DNA of 64,000 bases from Saccharopolyspora_C sp047200635. GTDB lineage: Bacteria; Actinomycetota; Actinomycetes; Mycobacteriales; Pseudonocardiaceae. How positions within the stretch are numbered: position 1 is the first letter of the stretch; each line of letters starts with the position of its first letter. The notes beneath the pieces were generated by a model. The model saw only the letters and a list, made by a program, of their open reading frames with translations, searched no databases and was not told the DNA's origin. This document shows, one piece after another, positions 9,951 to 18,415 of this stretch. Where the stretch lies: contig NZ_JBJZOI010000024.1 in NCBI RefSeq assembly GCF_047200635.1, forward strand, positions 14,067 through 78,066. Reading direction: 5' to 3'. The translations under genes and the position numbers were made by a program.

Positions 9951-10619
9951 ATGAGCAGCGACCCGACGGTCCCGGTCCGGGTGTTCCTGGTCGACGACCA
10001 CGCCCTGTTCCGCTCCGGGGTGCGCGCCGAGCTCGCCACCGCGGCCGACCAGGTCGAGGTGGTGGGCGAGGCCGGGTCGGTCGGCGAGGCCGTCGCGGGC
10101 ATCGCGCACCACGAGCCGCAGGTGGTGCTGCTCGACGTGCACATGCCGGACGGCGGTGGTGCGGAGGTGCTGCGCCGCGTGCGGCCCGAGCGGCCGGACG
10201 TGGTCTTCCTGGCGCTGTCGGTCTCGGACGCGGCGGAGGACGTGATCGCGGTGATCCGCGGTGGGGCCCGGGGCTACGTCACCAAGACCATCTCCGGGCG
10301 GGAGCTCGCCGACGCCGTGCGCCAGGTCGCGGCGGGAGATCCGGTCTTCTCGCCCCGCCTGGCGGGCTTCGTGCTGGACGCCTTCGCGCAGGGGCCGAAC
10401 TCGGCGCCGGTCGGGGACCCGGAGCTGGACCTGCTCACCCCGCGCGAGCGGGACGTGCTGCGGTTGCTCGCGCGGGGTTACGCCTACAAGGAGATCGCCT
10501 CCGAGCTGTTCATCTCGGTGAAGACGGTGGAGACCCACGTGTCGAGCGTGCTCCGCAAGACGCAGCTGTCGAACCGCTACGAGCTGTCCCGCTGGGCCAC
10601 CGACCGCCGCCTGGTGTGA
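9951..10619 (+). CDS. LuxR/NarL family response regulator
   Basis: 222 residues. Receiver domain with acidic pocket DD at residues 15-16, phospho-acceptor Asp62 in LLDVHMPDGG and the conserved Lys in YVTKTI. A LuxR-type helix-turn-helix near the C-terminus reads LTPRERDVLRLLARGYAYKEIA and KTVETHVSSVL. GGAGGAGG lies before the ATG start. It is the cognate partner of the PspC-kinase encoded just upstream. Likely targets include the divergent PspC operon, whose promoter holds a nested dyad. Confidence 0.93.
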   Translation: MSSDPTVPVRVFLVDDHALFRSGVRAELATAADQVEVVGEAGSVGEAVAGIAHHEPQVVLLDVHMPDGGGAEVLRRVRPERPDVVFLALSVSDAAEDVIAVIRGGARGYVTKTISGRELADAVRQVAAGDPVFSPRLAGFVLDAFAQGPNSAPVGDPELDLLTPRERDVLRLLARGYAYKEIASELFISVKTVETHVSSVLRKTQLSNRYELSRWATDRRLV

Positions 10620-11570
10620 TCACTTCATCGGGTGCTCGGTGGCCGCCCGGGAGTAGGCGCGCGCCGCGACCCGGTCCAGGCGCGGTGACCGGGAGGACGC
10701 GGCGCGTCGGCGGTTCAGGGCCACCCCGGCCAGGACCAGCGCCATGCCCAGCAGCACCCGCCAGCCGAGCCGCTCGTCGAGCACCAGGGTGCCGAGCAGC
10801 ACCGAGACCACCGGCATCAGGTAGGTGACGGTGGAGGCGGCCGTGGGGCCCTCGTCGGCGATGAGCCGGTAGTTCAGCGCGAAGCCCACTCCGGTGCCGA
10901 ACACCCCGAGCACCGCCACCGCCAGCAGCGGCAGTGGTGCGAACCGCACGGCGGGCAGCCCGTCCAGCGGCAGCGCCAGCGCGGCGATCCCGGTTGCCGC
11001 CGTGAGCTGCATGGCCGCCAGGGCCAGCGGCGCGGGCGCCCCGGGCCTGCCCGCCAGGTTCCGGCCGATGTGCACGTAGGCGACGCCGTAGCTGGCGGCG
11101 GCGCCGAGGCAGGCGAGCACCCCGAGCCCCGCCGCGGCCCCGTGCCACGGTGCTGAGATCAGCAGCGCCCCGGCGAACCCGAGGCCCAGCCCGGCCAACG
11201 CGCGCGGCGGCAGCCGCCGCTGCGTCCCGGCGACGTAGCCGATGAGCACCGTCCACAGCGGAGTCGTCGCGTTCAGCGCCCCGGCCAGCCCGGAGTCCAC
11301 GGTGCGCTCGCCGATGCCCAGCAGCGCCCAGGGCAGCGCGCTGGCGAACAGCCCCGCGACCGCGACGTGCAGCCAGAGCCGCCGGTCCCCGCCGGGCCGG
11401 GCACCGCGCAGCGCGCAGAGCAGCAGCAGCACGGTCGCGCCCAGCGCGATCCGGGTGAAGGCGACTTGCACGGGCGACAGCGCACCGAGCGCGACCTTGA
11501 TCAGCAGGAAGCTCGCGCCCCACAGCAGCGCCAGCGCGCCGAGCCGCAGGTAGCTGGCCGGATGAGTCAT
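10620..11570 (-). CDS. EamA/DMT family transporter
   Basis: 316 residues with about ten hydrophobic segments in two EamA repeats, as in RhaT/YdcZ-type drug-metabolite exporters. Motifs such as ALLWGASFLLIKVAL at the start and LGTLVLDERLGWRVLLGMALVLAGV in the second repeat are typical. The family exports amino acids or other metabolites; the substrate is unknown. It is divergent from a LysR regulator with an AT-rich shared promoter, so that regulator probably controls it. GAGAGGA precedes the ATG. Its stop abuts the stop of the convergent response regulator gene. Confidence 0.88.
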   Translation of the reverse strand: MTHPASYLRLGALALLWGASFLLIKVALGALSPVQVAFTRIALGATVLLLLCALRGARPGGDRRLWLHVAVAGLFASALPWALLGIGERTVDSGLAGALNATTPLWTVLIGYVAGTQRRLPPRALAGLGLGFAGALLISAPWHGAAAGLGVLACLGAAASYGVAYVHIGRNLAGRPGAPAPLALAAMQLTAATGIAALALPLDGLPAVRFAPLPLLAVAVLGVFGTGVGFALNYRLIADEGPTAASTVTYLMPVVSVLLGTLVLDERLGWRVLLGMALVLAGVALNRRRAASSRSPRLDRVAARAYSRAATEHPMK

Positions 11571-11673
11571 CGTCGTCCTCTCGGAGCCCCCGCCGGGGCG
11601 GGGGAGTGGGTGGCGGTGCGGCCGCGAGCTCCACGATCCGCGCCGGAACGAGTAAGGACAAGCGAAATAAAAT

Positions 11674-11685
11674 AAAGTGATCTTT
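11674..11685. promoter_or_regulatory. dyad in shared EamA/LysR promoter region
   Basis: AAAGTGATCTTT (AAAG-N4-CTTT) sits in an AT-rich patch between the divergent exporter and regulator genes. TGTAGT at 11695-11700 could be the -10 of a near-leaderless lysR transcript. LysR proteins usually bind such divergent spacers. Confidence 0.45.
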
Positions 11686-11708
11686 CAGGTTTGCTGTAGT
11701 GTTGGGTC

Positions 11709-12605
11709 GTGCTCGACGTTCGCCGAATGCAAGTCCTCCGCGCCGTCGTCAGCGGCGGTTCGATCAGCAGCGCCGCTGCCAACCTCGGCTACACGCCCTC
11801 GGCGATCAGCCAGCAGATCGCGACCCTGGAACGCGAGGCGGGCACTCCGCTGCTGGAGAAGGCCGGCCGCGGGGTGCGGCCCACGCCGGCCGGTCGGCTG
11901 CTCGCCGAGCGCGCCACCGAGCTCGCCGGGCTGCTCGCCGACGCCGAGGCCGAGCTGGCCGACCTGCGCGCCGGGCGCACCGGCCTGCTGCGGCTGCGGT
12001 ACTTCAACACCGCCGGTGTCGGTCTCATCCCGCCCGCGGTGGCGAAGTTCCGCGCCGAGCACCCCGAGGTGCGCCTGGAGCTCAAGATGATCGATGAGGG
12101 AATCCTGGGCGAGGTCGCCACCGGCGAGGCCGACCTCGCGGTGATCGTCGTCGGCCGGGAGGTGCCGCGGGCGCGCGGCGTGCGGGTCGAGCACCTCGTC
12201 GACGATCCGTACCAGGTGGTGCTGCCGCAGGGTCATCCGCTGTGCGAGCAGCAGGAACTCGACCTGGTCCAACTCGCGGCCGAATCCTGGGTGCTGGGGG
12301 AGGCGCTGGGCGGCGGGCCCTGCGCGGAGTCGCAGCGGGAGGCCTTCGACGCGGCCGGGTTCACGCCCCGGGTCGCGCTGGAGACCGGCGGGGACTACTC
12401 GGCCCAGGGGTTCGTCGCCGCCGGACTGGGAGTGGGCCTGCAACCGCGGCTCGCGCTCGGCGTGCTGCACCCGGGGGTCGTGGTCCGCCCGCTGCGCCAC
12501 CCGGAACCGGTCCGCCGCCTGCACGTCGCGATCCGCGAGACCGTCGCCGCCCAGCCGGCCACCCGTGCCCTGCTCGCGGCCCTCGCGGGGGTCGCGCGAG
12601 CGTGA
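11709..12605 (+). CDS. LysR family transcriptional regulator
   Basis: 298 residues. The winged helix-turn-helix fills the first ~60 residues (MQVLRAVVSGGSISSAA, YTPSAISQQIATLEREAG). A two-lobed effector domain follows from about residue 90 (LRLRYFNTAGVGLIPPAVAKF). It is divergent from the EamA transporter and probably activates it in response to the exported metabolite. The start is GTG at 11709, only ~9 bp after a plausible -10 box, so the message may be leaderless. It converges on a kinase gene with a 9-bp gap. Confidence 0.9.
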   Translation: MLDVRRMQVLRAVVSGGSISSAAANLGYTPSAISQQIATLEREAGTPLLEKAGRGVRPTPAGRLLAERATELAGLLADAEAELADLRAGRTGLLRLRYFNTAGVGLIPPAVAKFRAEHPEVRLELKMIDEGILGEVATGEADLAVIVVGREVPRARGVRVEHLVDDPYQVVLPQGHPLCEQQELDLVQLAAESWVLGEALGGGPCAESQREAFDAAGFTPRVALETGGDYSAQGFVAAGLGVGLQPRLALGVLHPGVVVRPLRHPEPVRRLHVAIRETVAAQPATRALLAALAGVARA

Positions 12606-12614
12606 GGCGCGGTC

Positions 12615-14186
12615 CTAGACGCGCCGATCGCTGTTGATCAGGGCCTTGCCGTTCTTGGCCACCATCCCGAGGAGGTGGCGCTCCTTGCTGCTCTTGCCGT
12701 CCTTCTCGAACTCCAGGACCACCAGCACGTTCGGGCCGGCGGAACGCGGACCCGAGACGATCTTCACGTCGTCGATCGAGTTCCAGAACCGCTGGTAGGA
12801 GTCCTTGCCCCCGGCCTTCAGGCCGGGACCGAGCAGGCTCCAGGAGGCGTCCAGGTCGTCGGGGACCGCGGCGAAGTAGGTCTTCACCACGTCCTCGATC
12901 TCGTCCTTCGACGGCTGCTCGTCCTTCTCCTCCTCCTCGCTGGAGGAGGTGGCCGTGGTCGTCGAGCTGGTGGCGCTGCTCGTCGTCGGCTCGGCCGCGG
13001 AGGTCTGCGCGGAGGTCGCCGTCGTGGGTGCCGCGGTCGGCCCCGGGTTGGCCGTCACCGGTGGGGCGGTCGGCTCGGGGGCCGACTCGTCGCGCCCACC
13101 GGAGCCGCTGCCGAAGGCGTTCGCCGTCAACACGCCCACCAGCACCGCCACCAGCAGCGCCGCCGCCCACAGCAGCACCGCCGTCCGCGAAGCGGAGCCG
13201 CTCGCGGGCTCACTCACCGGGACCTGCCCGACCTGCGTCGGCGGGTTGCCGGAACCGGCCGGGGCCGCGCCCACCCGGGTGGGCGCCTCCCGCTTCGGGC
13301 GGCTCGGCGGGGGAGCGGCCGGGCGCTGCCAGCCCGAGGCCGGGGTCGACCCGCCGGGCAGCGGCCGCCCCTCGGCGACCGCGAGCAACATGCCCCTCGT
13401 CTGCGCCATCGTCGGGCGGTCCACCGGGTCCGGTTGCAGCAGCTGCATCAGCGCGGGGGCCAGCGGCCCGGCCTGGCGCGGCGAGTCCACCTGACCGCGC
13501 GCCACCCGGTGCAGCAGGCTGATCGCGTTCTCGTCGGTGCCGAACGGGGGCTCGCCCTCGACCGCCGCGTAGAGCGTCGCGCCCAGCGAGAACACGTCGG
13601 AGGCGGGCGCCGGATCGCGGCCCAGCGCGACCTCCGGGGAGAGGTAGGCGGGCGTGCCCGCGAGGATGCCGCTCTTGGTCACGGCCACGTCGCCGATGGC
13701 GCGGGAGATGCCGAAGTCGGTGATCTTCGCGATGCCGTTGTCGCCGAGCAGGACGTTCCCCGGCTTGAGGTCCCGGTGCACGATCCCGGCCATGTGGGCC
13801 GCCGCGAGCGCCCCCGCGACCTGCGCGCCGATCCGCGCCACCGACTGCGGCGGCAGCACGCCCTGCTCGTTGAGCACGGTCGCCAGGCTCTGCGAGGGCA
13901 GGTACTCCATGACCAGCACCGGCTGGCCCTCGTCCTCGGCGACGTCGAAGACCACGATCGCGTTCTGGTGCTGCAACCGGGCCGCGATCCGGCCCTCGCG
14001 CATCGAGCGCTGCCGGGCCTCCTCGGTCTCCTCGTCGGTGTAACCGGGCTGGAGCAGCAGCTGCTTGACCGCGACCGTGCGGTGCAGGCGCTCGTCGACC
14101 GCGCGCCACACGACACCCATGGCGCCGCTGCCGATGCGCTTCTCCAACCGGTACCGGCCCGTGATCAAACGGCCCTCGGCGCTCAC
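12615..14186 (-). CDS. transmembrane serine/threonine protein kinase with extracytoplasmic NTF2-like domain
   Basis: 523 residues. Hanks-type kinase domain (about 11-270): glycine loop GSGAMG, Lys41, HRDLKPGN with Asp139, and DFG at 157-159. A Pro/Ala-rich linker leads to one membrane helix (about 332-355, LLWAAALLVAVLVGVL). Outside, a Thr/Ser/Pro-rich stalk ends in a ~105-residue globular domain (EIEDVVKTYFAAVPDDLDASWSLL) that looks NTF2-like. No PASTA repeats. Start GTG with AGGAG upstream. It lies next to a paralogous kinase (same first 41 residues pattern) and two proteins with similar outer domains, so all four may sense one envelope signal. Substrates are unknown. Confidence 0.9.
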   Translation of the reverse strand: MSAEGRLITGRYRLEKRIGSGAMGVVWRAVDERLHRTVAVKQLLLQPGYTDEETEEARQRSMREGRIAARLQHQNAIVVFDVAEDEGQPVLVMEYLPSQSLATVLNEQGVLPPQSVARIGAQVAGALAAAHMAGIVHRDLKPGNVLLGDNGIAKITDFGISRAIGDVAVTKSGILAGTPAYLSPEVALGRDPAPASDVFSLGATLYAAVEGEPPFGTDENAISLLHRVARGQVDSPRQAGPLAPALMQLLQPDPVDRPTMAQTRGMLLAVAEGRPLPGGSTPASGWQRPAAPPPSRPKREAPTRVGAAPAGSGNPPTQVGQVPVSEPASGSASRTAVLLWAAALLVAVLVGVLTANAFGSGSGGRDESAPEPTAPPVTANPGPTAAPTTATSAQTSAAEPTTSSATSSTTTATSSSEEEEKDEQPSKDEIEDVVKTYFAAVPDDLDASWSLLGPGLKAGGKDSYQRFWNSIDDVKIVSGPRSAGPNVLVVLEFEKDGKSSKERHLLGMVAKNGKALINSDRRV

Positions 14187-14335
14187 AGGTATCTCCTGAT
14201 GCTGCAGTGGTGGCGGCTAAGTCGGTGCTGACCGGGCCCCCGAGACCGGCTCGTGCTCATCGGCTTCACGTTACTGGGATGGCCCCCGTGGAACGCACCA
14301 GGTCCGGGGAGCGGCGCGACCCGGGGAAACGCACC

Positions 14336-14374
14336 GGGCCGGGGCACGCATCGCGAGATGCCTGTCCCCGGCCC
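14336..14374. terminator. hairpin downstream of second kinase gene
   Basis: GGGCCGGGG pairs with CCCCGGCCC outside an inner GCATC-GCGA-GATGC hairpin. It lies 24 nt past the stop of the kinase gene on the minus strand; no T-tract follows, as is common in GC-rich genomes. Confidence 0.5.
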
Positions 14375-14397
14375 GGAGGAGCGACGCACCCGGACGG

Positions 14398-15855
14398 TCA
14401 GCCCGGGATGCGGAAGGCGGAGGCGCTGCCCGACTGCGGCGACTCCGACTCCGTCGTCTCGTCGGCGGAGGTCGGCTGCTCCTCGCTGTCGGAGGTCTCG
14501 GTCGGTTCCGTCTCCTCGGTGGAGGTCGGCTGCTGCTGCGTCGTCGTCGGCCGCGAGGGCTGCTCGCTCGACGTCGGCCTGCTGGAGGTCTCCCGGGAGG
14601 TCGTCTCGTCCTCGTAGGTGGAGCTCTCGGAGGACGTGACCGGTGCGGGCGGCGGCGGGGGCGGCGGGGCCTGGCTGGTGCCCTCGTTGTTGCCCACCGG
14701 GTCGGGCTGGTTGCTGCTCAGGAACGCCGAGGTCACCAGCACCGCGACCACGGCGGCGGCGACCAGCGCGATGCCGGAGACCACCAGCGGGCGCTTGCTG
14801 CGCCGCGGGGGCTCGTCCATCGCACCCGCTCCGCCGCGCCGGTCCGGACCCAGGTAGGCGGTGCGCGGGTTGGAACCCTGCGGACCGTACGGGTCCTCCT
14901 CGTAGTAGGCGGTCCCGTTGCCGTAGTCGTGGTCGACGACGCTGGTCGGCTGCAGGTCGGGCCTGCTGCCGCCGGGCTCCGGCCCGATCGCGGGAGGGAT
15001 CGGCGCGGCCATCGCCGGGATCGAGGGGGCCGACCCGCCGTCGGCGATGGCCAGCAGCATCTCCCGGACCTGGGCCATGTCCGGCCGGTCCTCGACGCGC
15101 ACCTGCATCATCGCCATCAGCGGCTGGGACATCGGTCCCGACTGCTGGGGCGGATCGATGCGGCCCGCGGCGACCGCGTGCAGCAGCGCCAGCGTGTTCT
15201 CGTTCAGCCCGAACGGCGGCCTGCCCTCGATCGCCGCGTAGAGCGTGGCGCCGAGGGAGAACACGTCGGAGGCCCCGGACGGCTCCTGGCCCATCGCGAC
15301 GTCCGGTGACAGGTAGGCGGGCGTGCCCGCGAGCATCCCCGTCTTCGTCACCTGCACGTCGCCCTGGGCGCGCGAGATGCCGAAGTCGGTGATCTTCACC
15401 GTCCCGTTGTCGCCGAGCAGGATGTTGCCCGGCTTGACGTCCCGGTGGACCACCCCCGCCGCGTGCGCGGCGCCGAGCGCCGCGGCTGCTTGCGCACCGA
15501 TCCGGGCCACCTCGCGCGGCGGCAGCGGTCCGTGCTCGGACATCATCGCCGCCAGGCTGGTGGAGGGCAGGTACTCCATGACCAGCACCGGCTGGCCTTC
15601 GTCCTCAGCTACGTCGTACACCGAGATCGCGTGCTGGTGCTGCAGGCGTGCCGCGATGCGGCCTTCCCGCATGGCCCGCTGACGCGCTTCCTCGGCCTCA
15701 CCCGGGTCCAGTCCGGGCTGCAACAACAACTGCTTGACCGCGACAGTGCGGTGCAGGCGTTCATCCACACACTCCCACACCACGCCCATCGCGCCACTGC
15801 CGATGCGTCGCTGCACTCGGTAGCGTCCGGCGACCAGGCGACCTTCGTCGCTCAC
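14398..15855 (-). CDS. transmembrane serine/threonine protein kinase
   Basis: 485 residues, a close paralogue of the kinase encoded downstream. The catalytic domain (about 11-270) has GSGAMG, Lys41, HRDVKPGN with Asp139 and DFGIS. The juxtamembrane part (to ~345) is cytosolic and contains Tyr- and Pro-rich stretches. One membrane helix (VVSGIALVAAAVVAVLVTS) is followed by a proline run and a long Ser/Thr/Glu-rich tail with no globular domain, so this copy lacks the outer sensor seen in its neighbour. GTG start. Probably a tandem duplication in which only one copy kept a folded external domain. Confidence 0.9.
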   Translation of the reverse strand: MSDEGRLVAGRYRVQRRIGSGAMGVVWECVDERLHRTVAVKQLLLQPGLDPGEAEEARQRAMREGRIAARLQHQHAISVYDVAEDEGQPVLVMEYLPSTSLAAMMSEHGPLPPREVARIGAQAAAALGAAHAAGVVHRDVKPGNILLGDNGTVKITDFGISRAQGDVQVTKTGMLAGTPAYLSPDVAMGQEPSGASDVFSLGATLYAAIEGRPPFGLNENTLALLHAVAAGRIDPPQQSGPMSQPLMAMMQVRVEDRPDMAQVREMLLAIADGGSAPSIPAMAAPIPPAIGPEPGGSRPDLQPTSVVDHDYGNGTAYYEEDPYGPQGSNPRTAYLGPDRRGGAGAMDEPPRRSKRPLVVSGIALVAAAVVAVLVTSAFLSSNQPDPVGNNEGTSQAPPPPPPPAPVTSSESSTYEDETTSRETSSRPTSSEQPSRPTTTQQQPTSTEETEPTETSDSEEQPTSADETTESESPQSGSASAFRIPG

Positions 15856-16304
15856 CGACGTCTCCCGTACTGCTCTCGATGCCCGCTCGGGTGCGGGTGC
15901 GATCCGGTCTCCGGATCGGGTGCCACCCCGTCGGGCATCGGCGGTTTAGCGGACCGGTCCGGCCCTCCGACAAGTACACGTTCCATTCAGCGCGGCCCGG
16001 TCCGGCCGGTGGCCGACAACTGGCCGCGGTACGGCAGCCTAGCCGACGCCTCCTCGGCGCAGACCCGAAGTCGTGAGATCCGCCGCGCCGATCCCTCCAG
16101 CACCGGGTTCACCGGTGCCGTCCCGTTCATCGTCCCGGATGTCCGATCCGTTTCCGCAGTCCACACGCGGCGTGCTCGGCCGGGCGGCGGAACGTGTCCT
16201 CGCGGGCGCCGGGGCCGTCTCGGGTGTTCCGGTCGTGACCGGGCGAATCCGGCGGCGGCCGTCGGCGTTCGACGTCGTTGCCGCATCGTTGTGAAGACGG
16301 CGGG
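15856..16304. other. intergenic region upstream of second kinase gene
   Basis: 449 bp with no convincing gene on either strand. It should hold the kinase promoter. The only clear structure is the nested dyad at 15877-15940. Confidence 0.5.
15877..15940. promoter_or_regulatory. concentric inverted repeats upstream of kinase gene
   Basis: CGATGCCCG (15877-15885) pairs with CGGGCATCG (15932-15940); centred on the same point, CGATCCGG (15900-15907) pairs with CCGGATCG (15911-15918). The structure begins 22 nt upstream of the kinase start, so it is either an operator or a 5'UTR hairpin. Confidence 0.5.
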
Positions 16305-17102
16305 TCAGCGCGGGAAGTGCTGCAACGACAGCAGCCGCGCCGCGATCCCGCCCGCGCCGAGCTCCAGCCGGTGCCGCAGCACCGAGCGGGAGCCGTCCCG
16401 GTGCGCGATCTCGACGACCGCGCTCGCCCGCTCCGGTGACTCGGCCCGCAGCCGCAGCACCCGGACCGAGGCGACGTCCCCCCAGGCGAAGTCCGCCGGC
16501 AGGCCGGGTGCGAGCCGGGGGCCCGCCTGCGCCGGGGAGCGGTCGAGGTGGGCGTAGAACTCCCGCGCGGACGCCACCACCGAGGGCTCGCGGGCCGCGG
16601 CCGGATCGGTTCCGGGCGCGGAGCGGGCGCTGACCGCCTGGACCGGGCCGAGCGCGGCCGCGACCCCGTCGACCGGTTCCGGTCCGGCCTGGGCGAGGCG
16701 GGCGTCGGCCGGGGCGGCACCGCTGAGCGCGGCCGTGGCGACCGCCGCGCTCAAGGTGAGCGCCGTGCACAGCGCCCCCACCGACACCCGCAGGCCCGGC
16801 GACGCGGGGGTGGCCGCCACCGGGGTTTCGGCGTCGAGCAGTTCGTTGACCAGCTCCTCGGTGCGCGCGGTCTCCTCGGCGCTGAGCCGCGGCGGCTGCG
16901 AGTCGATGTGGACGATCTTCGGCGTCCCCCGGATCAGCTCCACCACCGGCCCGCCCCGGGGCAGGAGCGCGCGGGACCGGAACGCGGGGTCCGCGGTGGG
17001 CCGGATGCGGATGATCGGTTCGGTGGTCCGCGCGGCCGGGCCGGGTCGGGAGTTCCGATCCGGGGTGCTGATCCGCGGCGCGGGGTGGGAGTGCTGCCGC
17101 AT
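16305..17102 (-). CDS. membrane-anchored hypothetical protein
   Basis: 265 residues, no recognised family name. The N-terminal ~100 residues are polar and cytosolic; one hydrophobic segment (about 106-131, VGALCTALTLSAAVATAALSG) follows. The outer C-terminal ~85 residues (SVVASAREFYAHLD through VVEIAHRDGSRSVLRHRLEL) have the helix-then-strands pattern of NTF2-like or kinase sensor domains. It resembles the product of the next upstream gene and the outer domain of the nearby kinase in layout. The coding frame is supported by consistent third-position GC and length. A role in the kinase pathway is inference. Confidence 0.65.
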   Translation of the reverse strand: MRQHSHPAPRISTPDRNSRPGPAARTTEPIIRIRPTADPAFRSRALLPRGGPVVELIRGTPKIVHIDSQPPRLSAEETARTEELVNELLDAETPVAATPASPGLRVSVGALCTALTLSAAVATAALSGAAPADARLAQAGPEPVDGVAAALGPVQAVSARSAPGTDPAAAREPSVVASAREFYAHLDRSPAQAGPRLAPGLPADFAWGDVASVRVLRLRAESPERASAVVEIAHRDGSRSVLRHRLELGAGGIAARLLSLQHFPR

Positions 17103-17132
17103 CTCGGTTCGCCGGGCCTCCTTCGCATCGCG

Positions 17133-17160
17133 GCCGCCTGAACGGCTGTCCTCAGGCGGC
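17133..17160. promoter_or_regulatory. inverted repeat between two membrane-protein genes
   Basis: GCCGCCTGA and TCAGGCGGC form a perfect 9-bp stem with a 10-nt loop. It lies 31 bp upstream of one gene and 126 bp past the stop of the other, so it could be an operator, a leader hairpin or a weak terminator. Confidence 0.35.
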
Positions 17161-17286
17161 GTGCTGTAGCTCTACTCCGCACTGAGCGCGTTGCGGGTGT
17201 TCGGCGCGTGACTTCACCTGAAAGGGAGGCCGTCCGGACGGATCTGGTTCTCGAACGGAGCAGCCGCTCACGTCGGGTAACAGCCG

Positions 17287-18279
17287 CTACGCGGGGGCGT
17301 CCGCGGTGATCCGCGGGTGCGCACCGGCGCTGAACCGAAGCCGTCGCCGCTCCTCCACCACGCCCCCGGGGCGGGTGATGCGCAGCGAGGTCACCGTGCT
17401 CGACGAGGCCGCCGAGACGGCCAGCACCTCGATCGAGGTGGCGTCCCGGTACGGCGCGGCGAACGCCGCGAACCCGTCCGCGCGCAGCCTGCCCGCCGTC
17501 ATCGCGTAGGCCGACCGCAGGTCGCCGTCCCGGATCGCGGCGAAGTACGAATTCGATCGCGCCGCCACCACCTCGGGATCCGCCAGCGTCAGCAGCTCGC
17601 CCCGATAGGTGATCGGCGGGGCGGGCCGGGGCTCGGGCGAGGGCTCCGACGGGAGTTCCGCGGGCCCTTCCGGGGAGCGGGGAGGTGCGGCCGCCTCCGG
17701 GGCCGCGGCGTCGAGGTCGGCGGCGGTCACCGGTGGTCCGGGGCGCGGCTCCCGGCCGTCCGGCCGCGCACCGGGCGGCGGCTCGCCGGGCAGCGGGCGC
17801 GGCTCGGCGGACGGGGCGGGACGGCTGGAGGGCCGCGGCTCGGCCAGCGGCCGGTCGTGCTCCGGGGCCGGGAAGCGCGTGGCGCGCGGCATCTCCGGCA
17901 GCCGCAGGCCGTCGATCGAGGTGTGCGGAGTCACCAGCGTCGCCGCCACCAGCAGCAGGCCGCCGAACGCGGCCCCGGCCGAGGCCACCGCGAACCACGC
18001 CGCCCGCCGCGACGACGGGGGCGGCGTCACCGAGGCGGGCACCGTGCCGAGGTCGAACTCCCGCAACCCGCCCGCGGGCGCCGGTTCCCCGAGCGGGTCG
18101 CTGCTCGCGTCGTCCGGGAAGCGTCCCCCGGTCTCGGCCGCGCAGGCGCTCACCGCGCGGATCCGGTGCGGGCCCGCGCCCGGTGCGGGCTGCTCGATGA
18201 GCCCGCCCCAGCTGATCGTGCGCGGTGCCTGCGGGGACGACGGGTTCGCGGCCGGACGGGGCGCCGCCGAAGGGGTCAT
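17287..18279 (-). CDS. membrane-anchored protein with extracytoplasmic NTF2-like domain
   Basis: 330 residues, unrecognised family. A ~90-residue cytosolic N-terminus precedes one membrane helix (about 92-113, AWFAVASAGAAFGGLLLVAA). A Pro/Glu/Arg-rich stalk of ~100 residues follows, then a C-terminal domain of about 100 residues (ARSNSYFAAIRDGDLRSAYAM, EERRRLRFSAG) with an NTF2-like pattern of helices and strands. The same arrangement recurs in the adjacent gene and the nearby kinase. It may be a sensor or partner of the kinases; no enzymatic motif is visible. Confidence 0.65.
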   Translation of the reverse strand: MTPSAAPRPAANPSSPQAPRTISWGGLIEQPAPGAGPHRIRAVSACAAETGGRFPDDASSDPLGEPAPAGGLREFDLGTVPASVTPPPSSRRAAWFAVASAGAAFGGLLLVAATLVTPHTSIDGLRLPEMPRATRFPAPEHDRPLAEPRPSSRPAPSAEPRPLPGEPPPGARPDGREPRPGPPVTAADLDAAAPEAAAPPRSPEGPAELPSEPSPEPRPAPPITYRGELLTLADPEVVAARSNSYFAAIRDGDLRSAYAMTAGRLRADGFAAFAAPYRDATSIEVLAVSAASSSTVTSLRITRPGGVVEERRRLRFSAGAHPRITADAPA

Positions 18280-18415
18280 GGTCGGGGAGGCTAGGCAGCT
18301 CCGCCCGCTCCGCGCGTCGCACCAGCCGGTGATCTACCCGAGGAAGGCCCGAACGTGTGACACCCGACCTCCGGACCTCGACTTGCGATTCCTCCGCCGC
18401 CGCGTCCCGCCGGGA

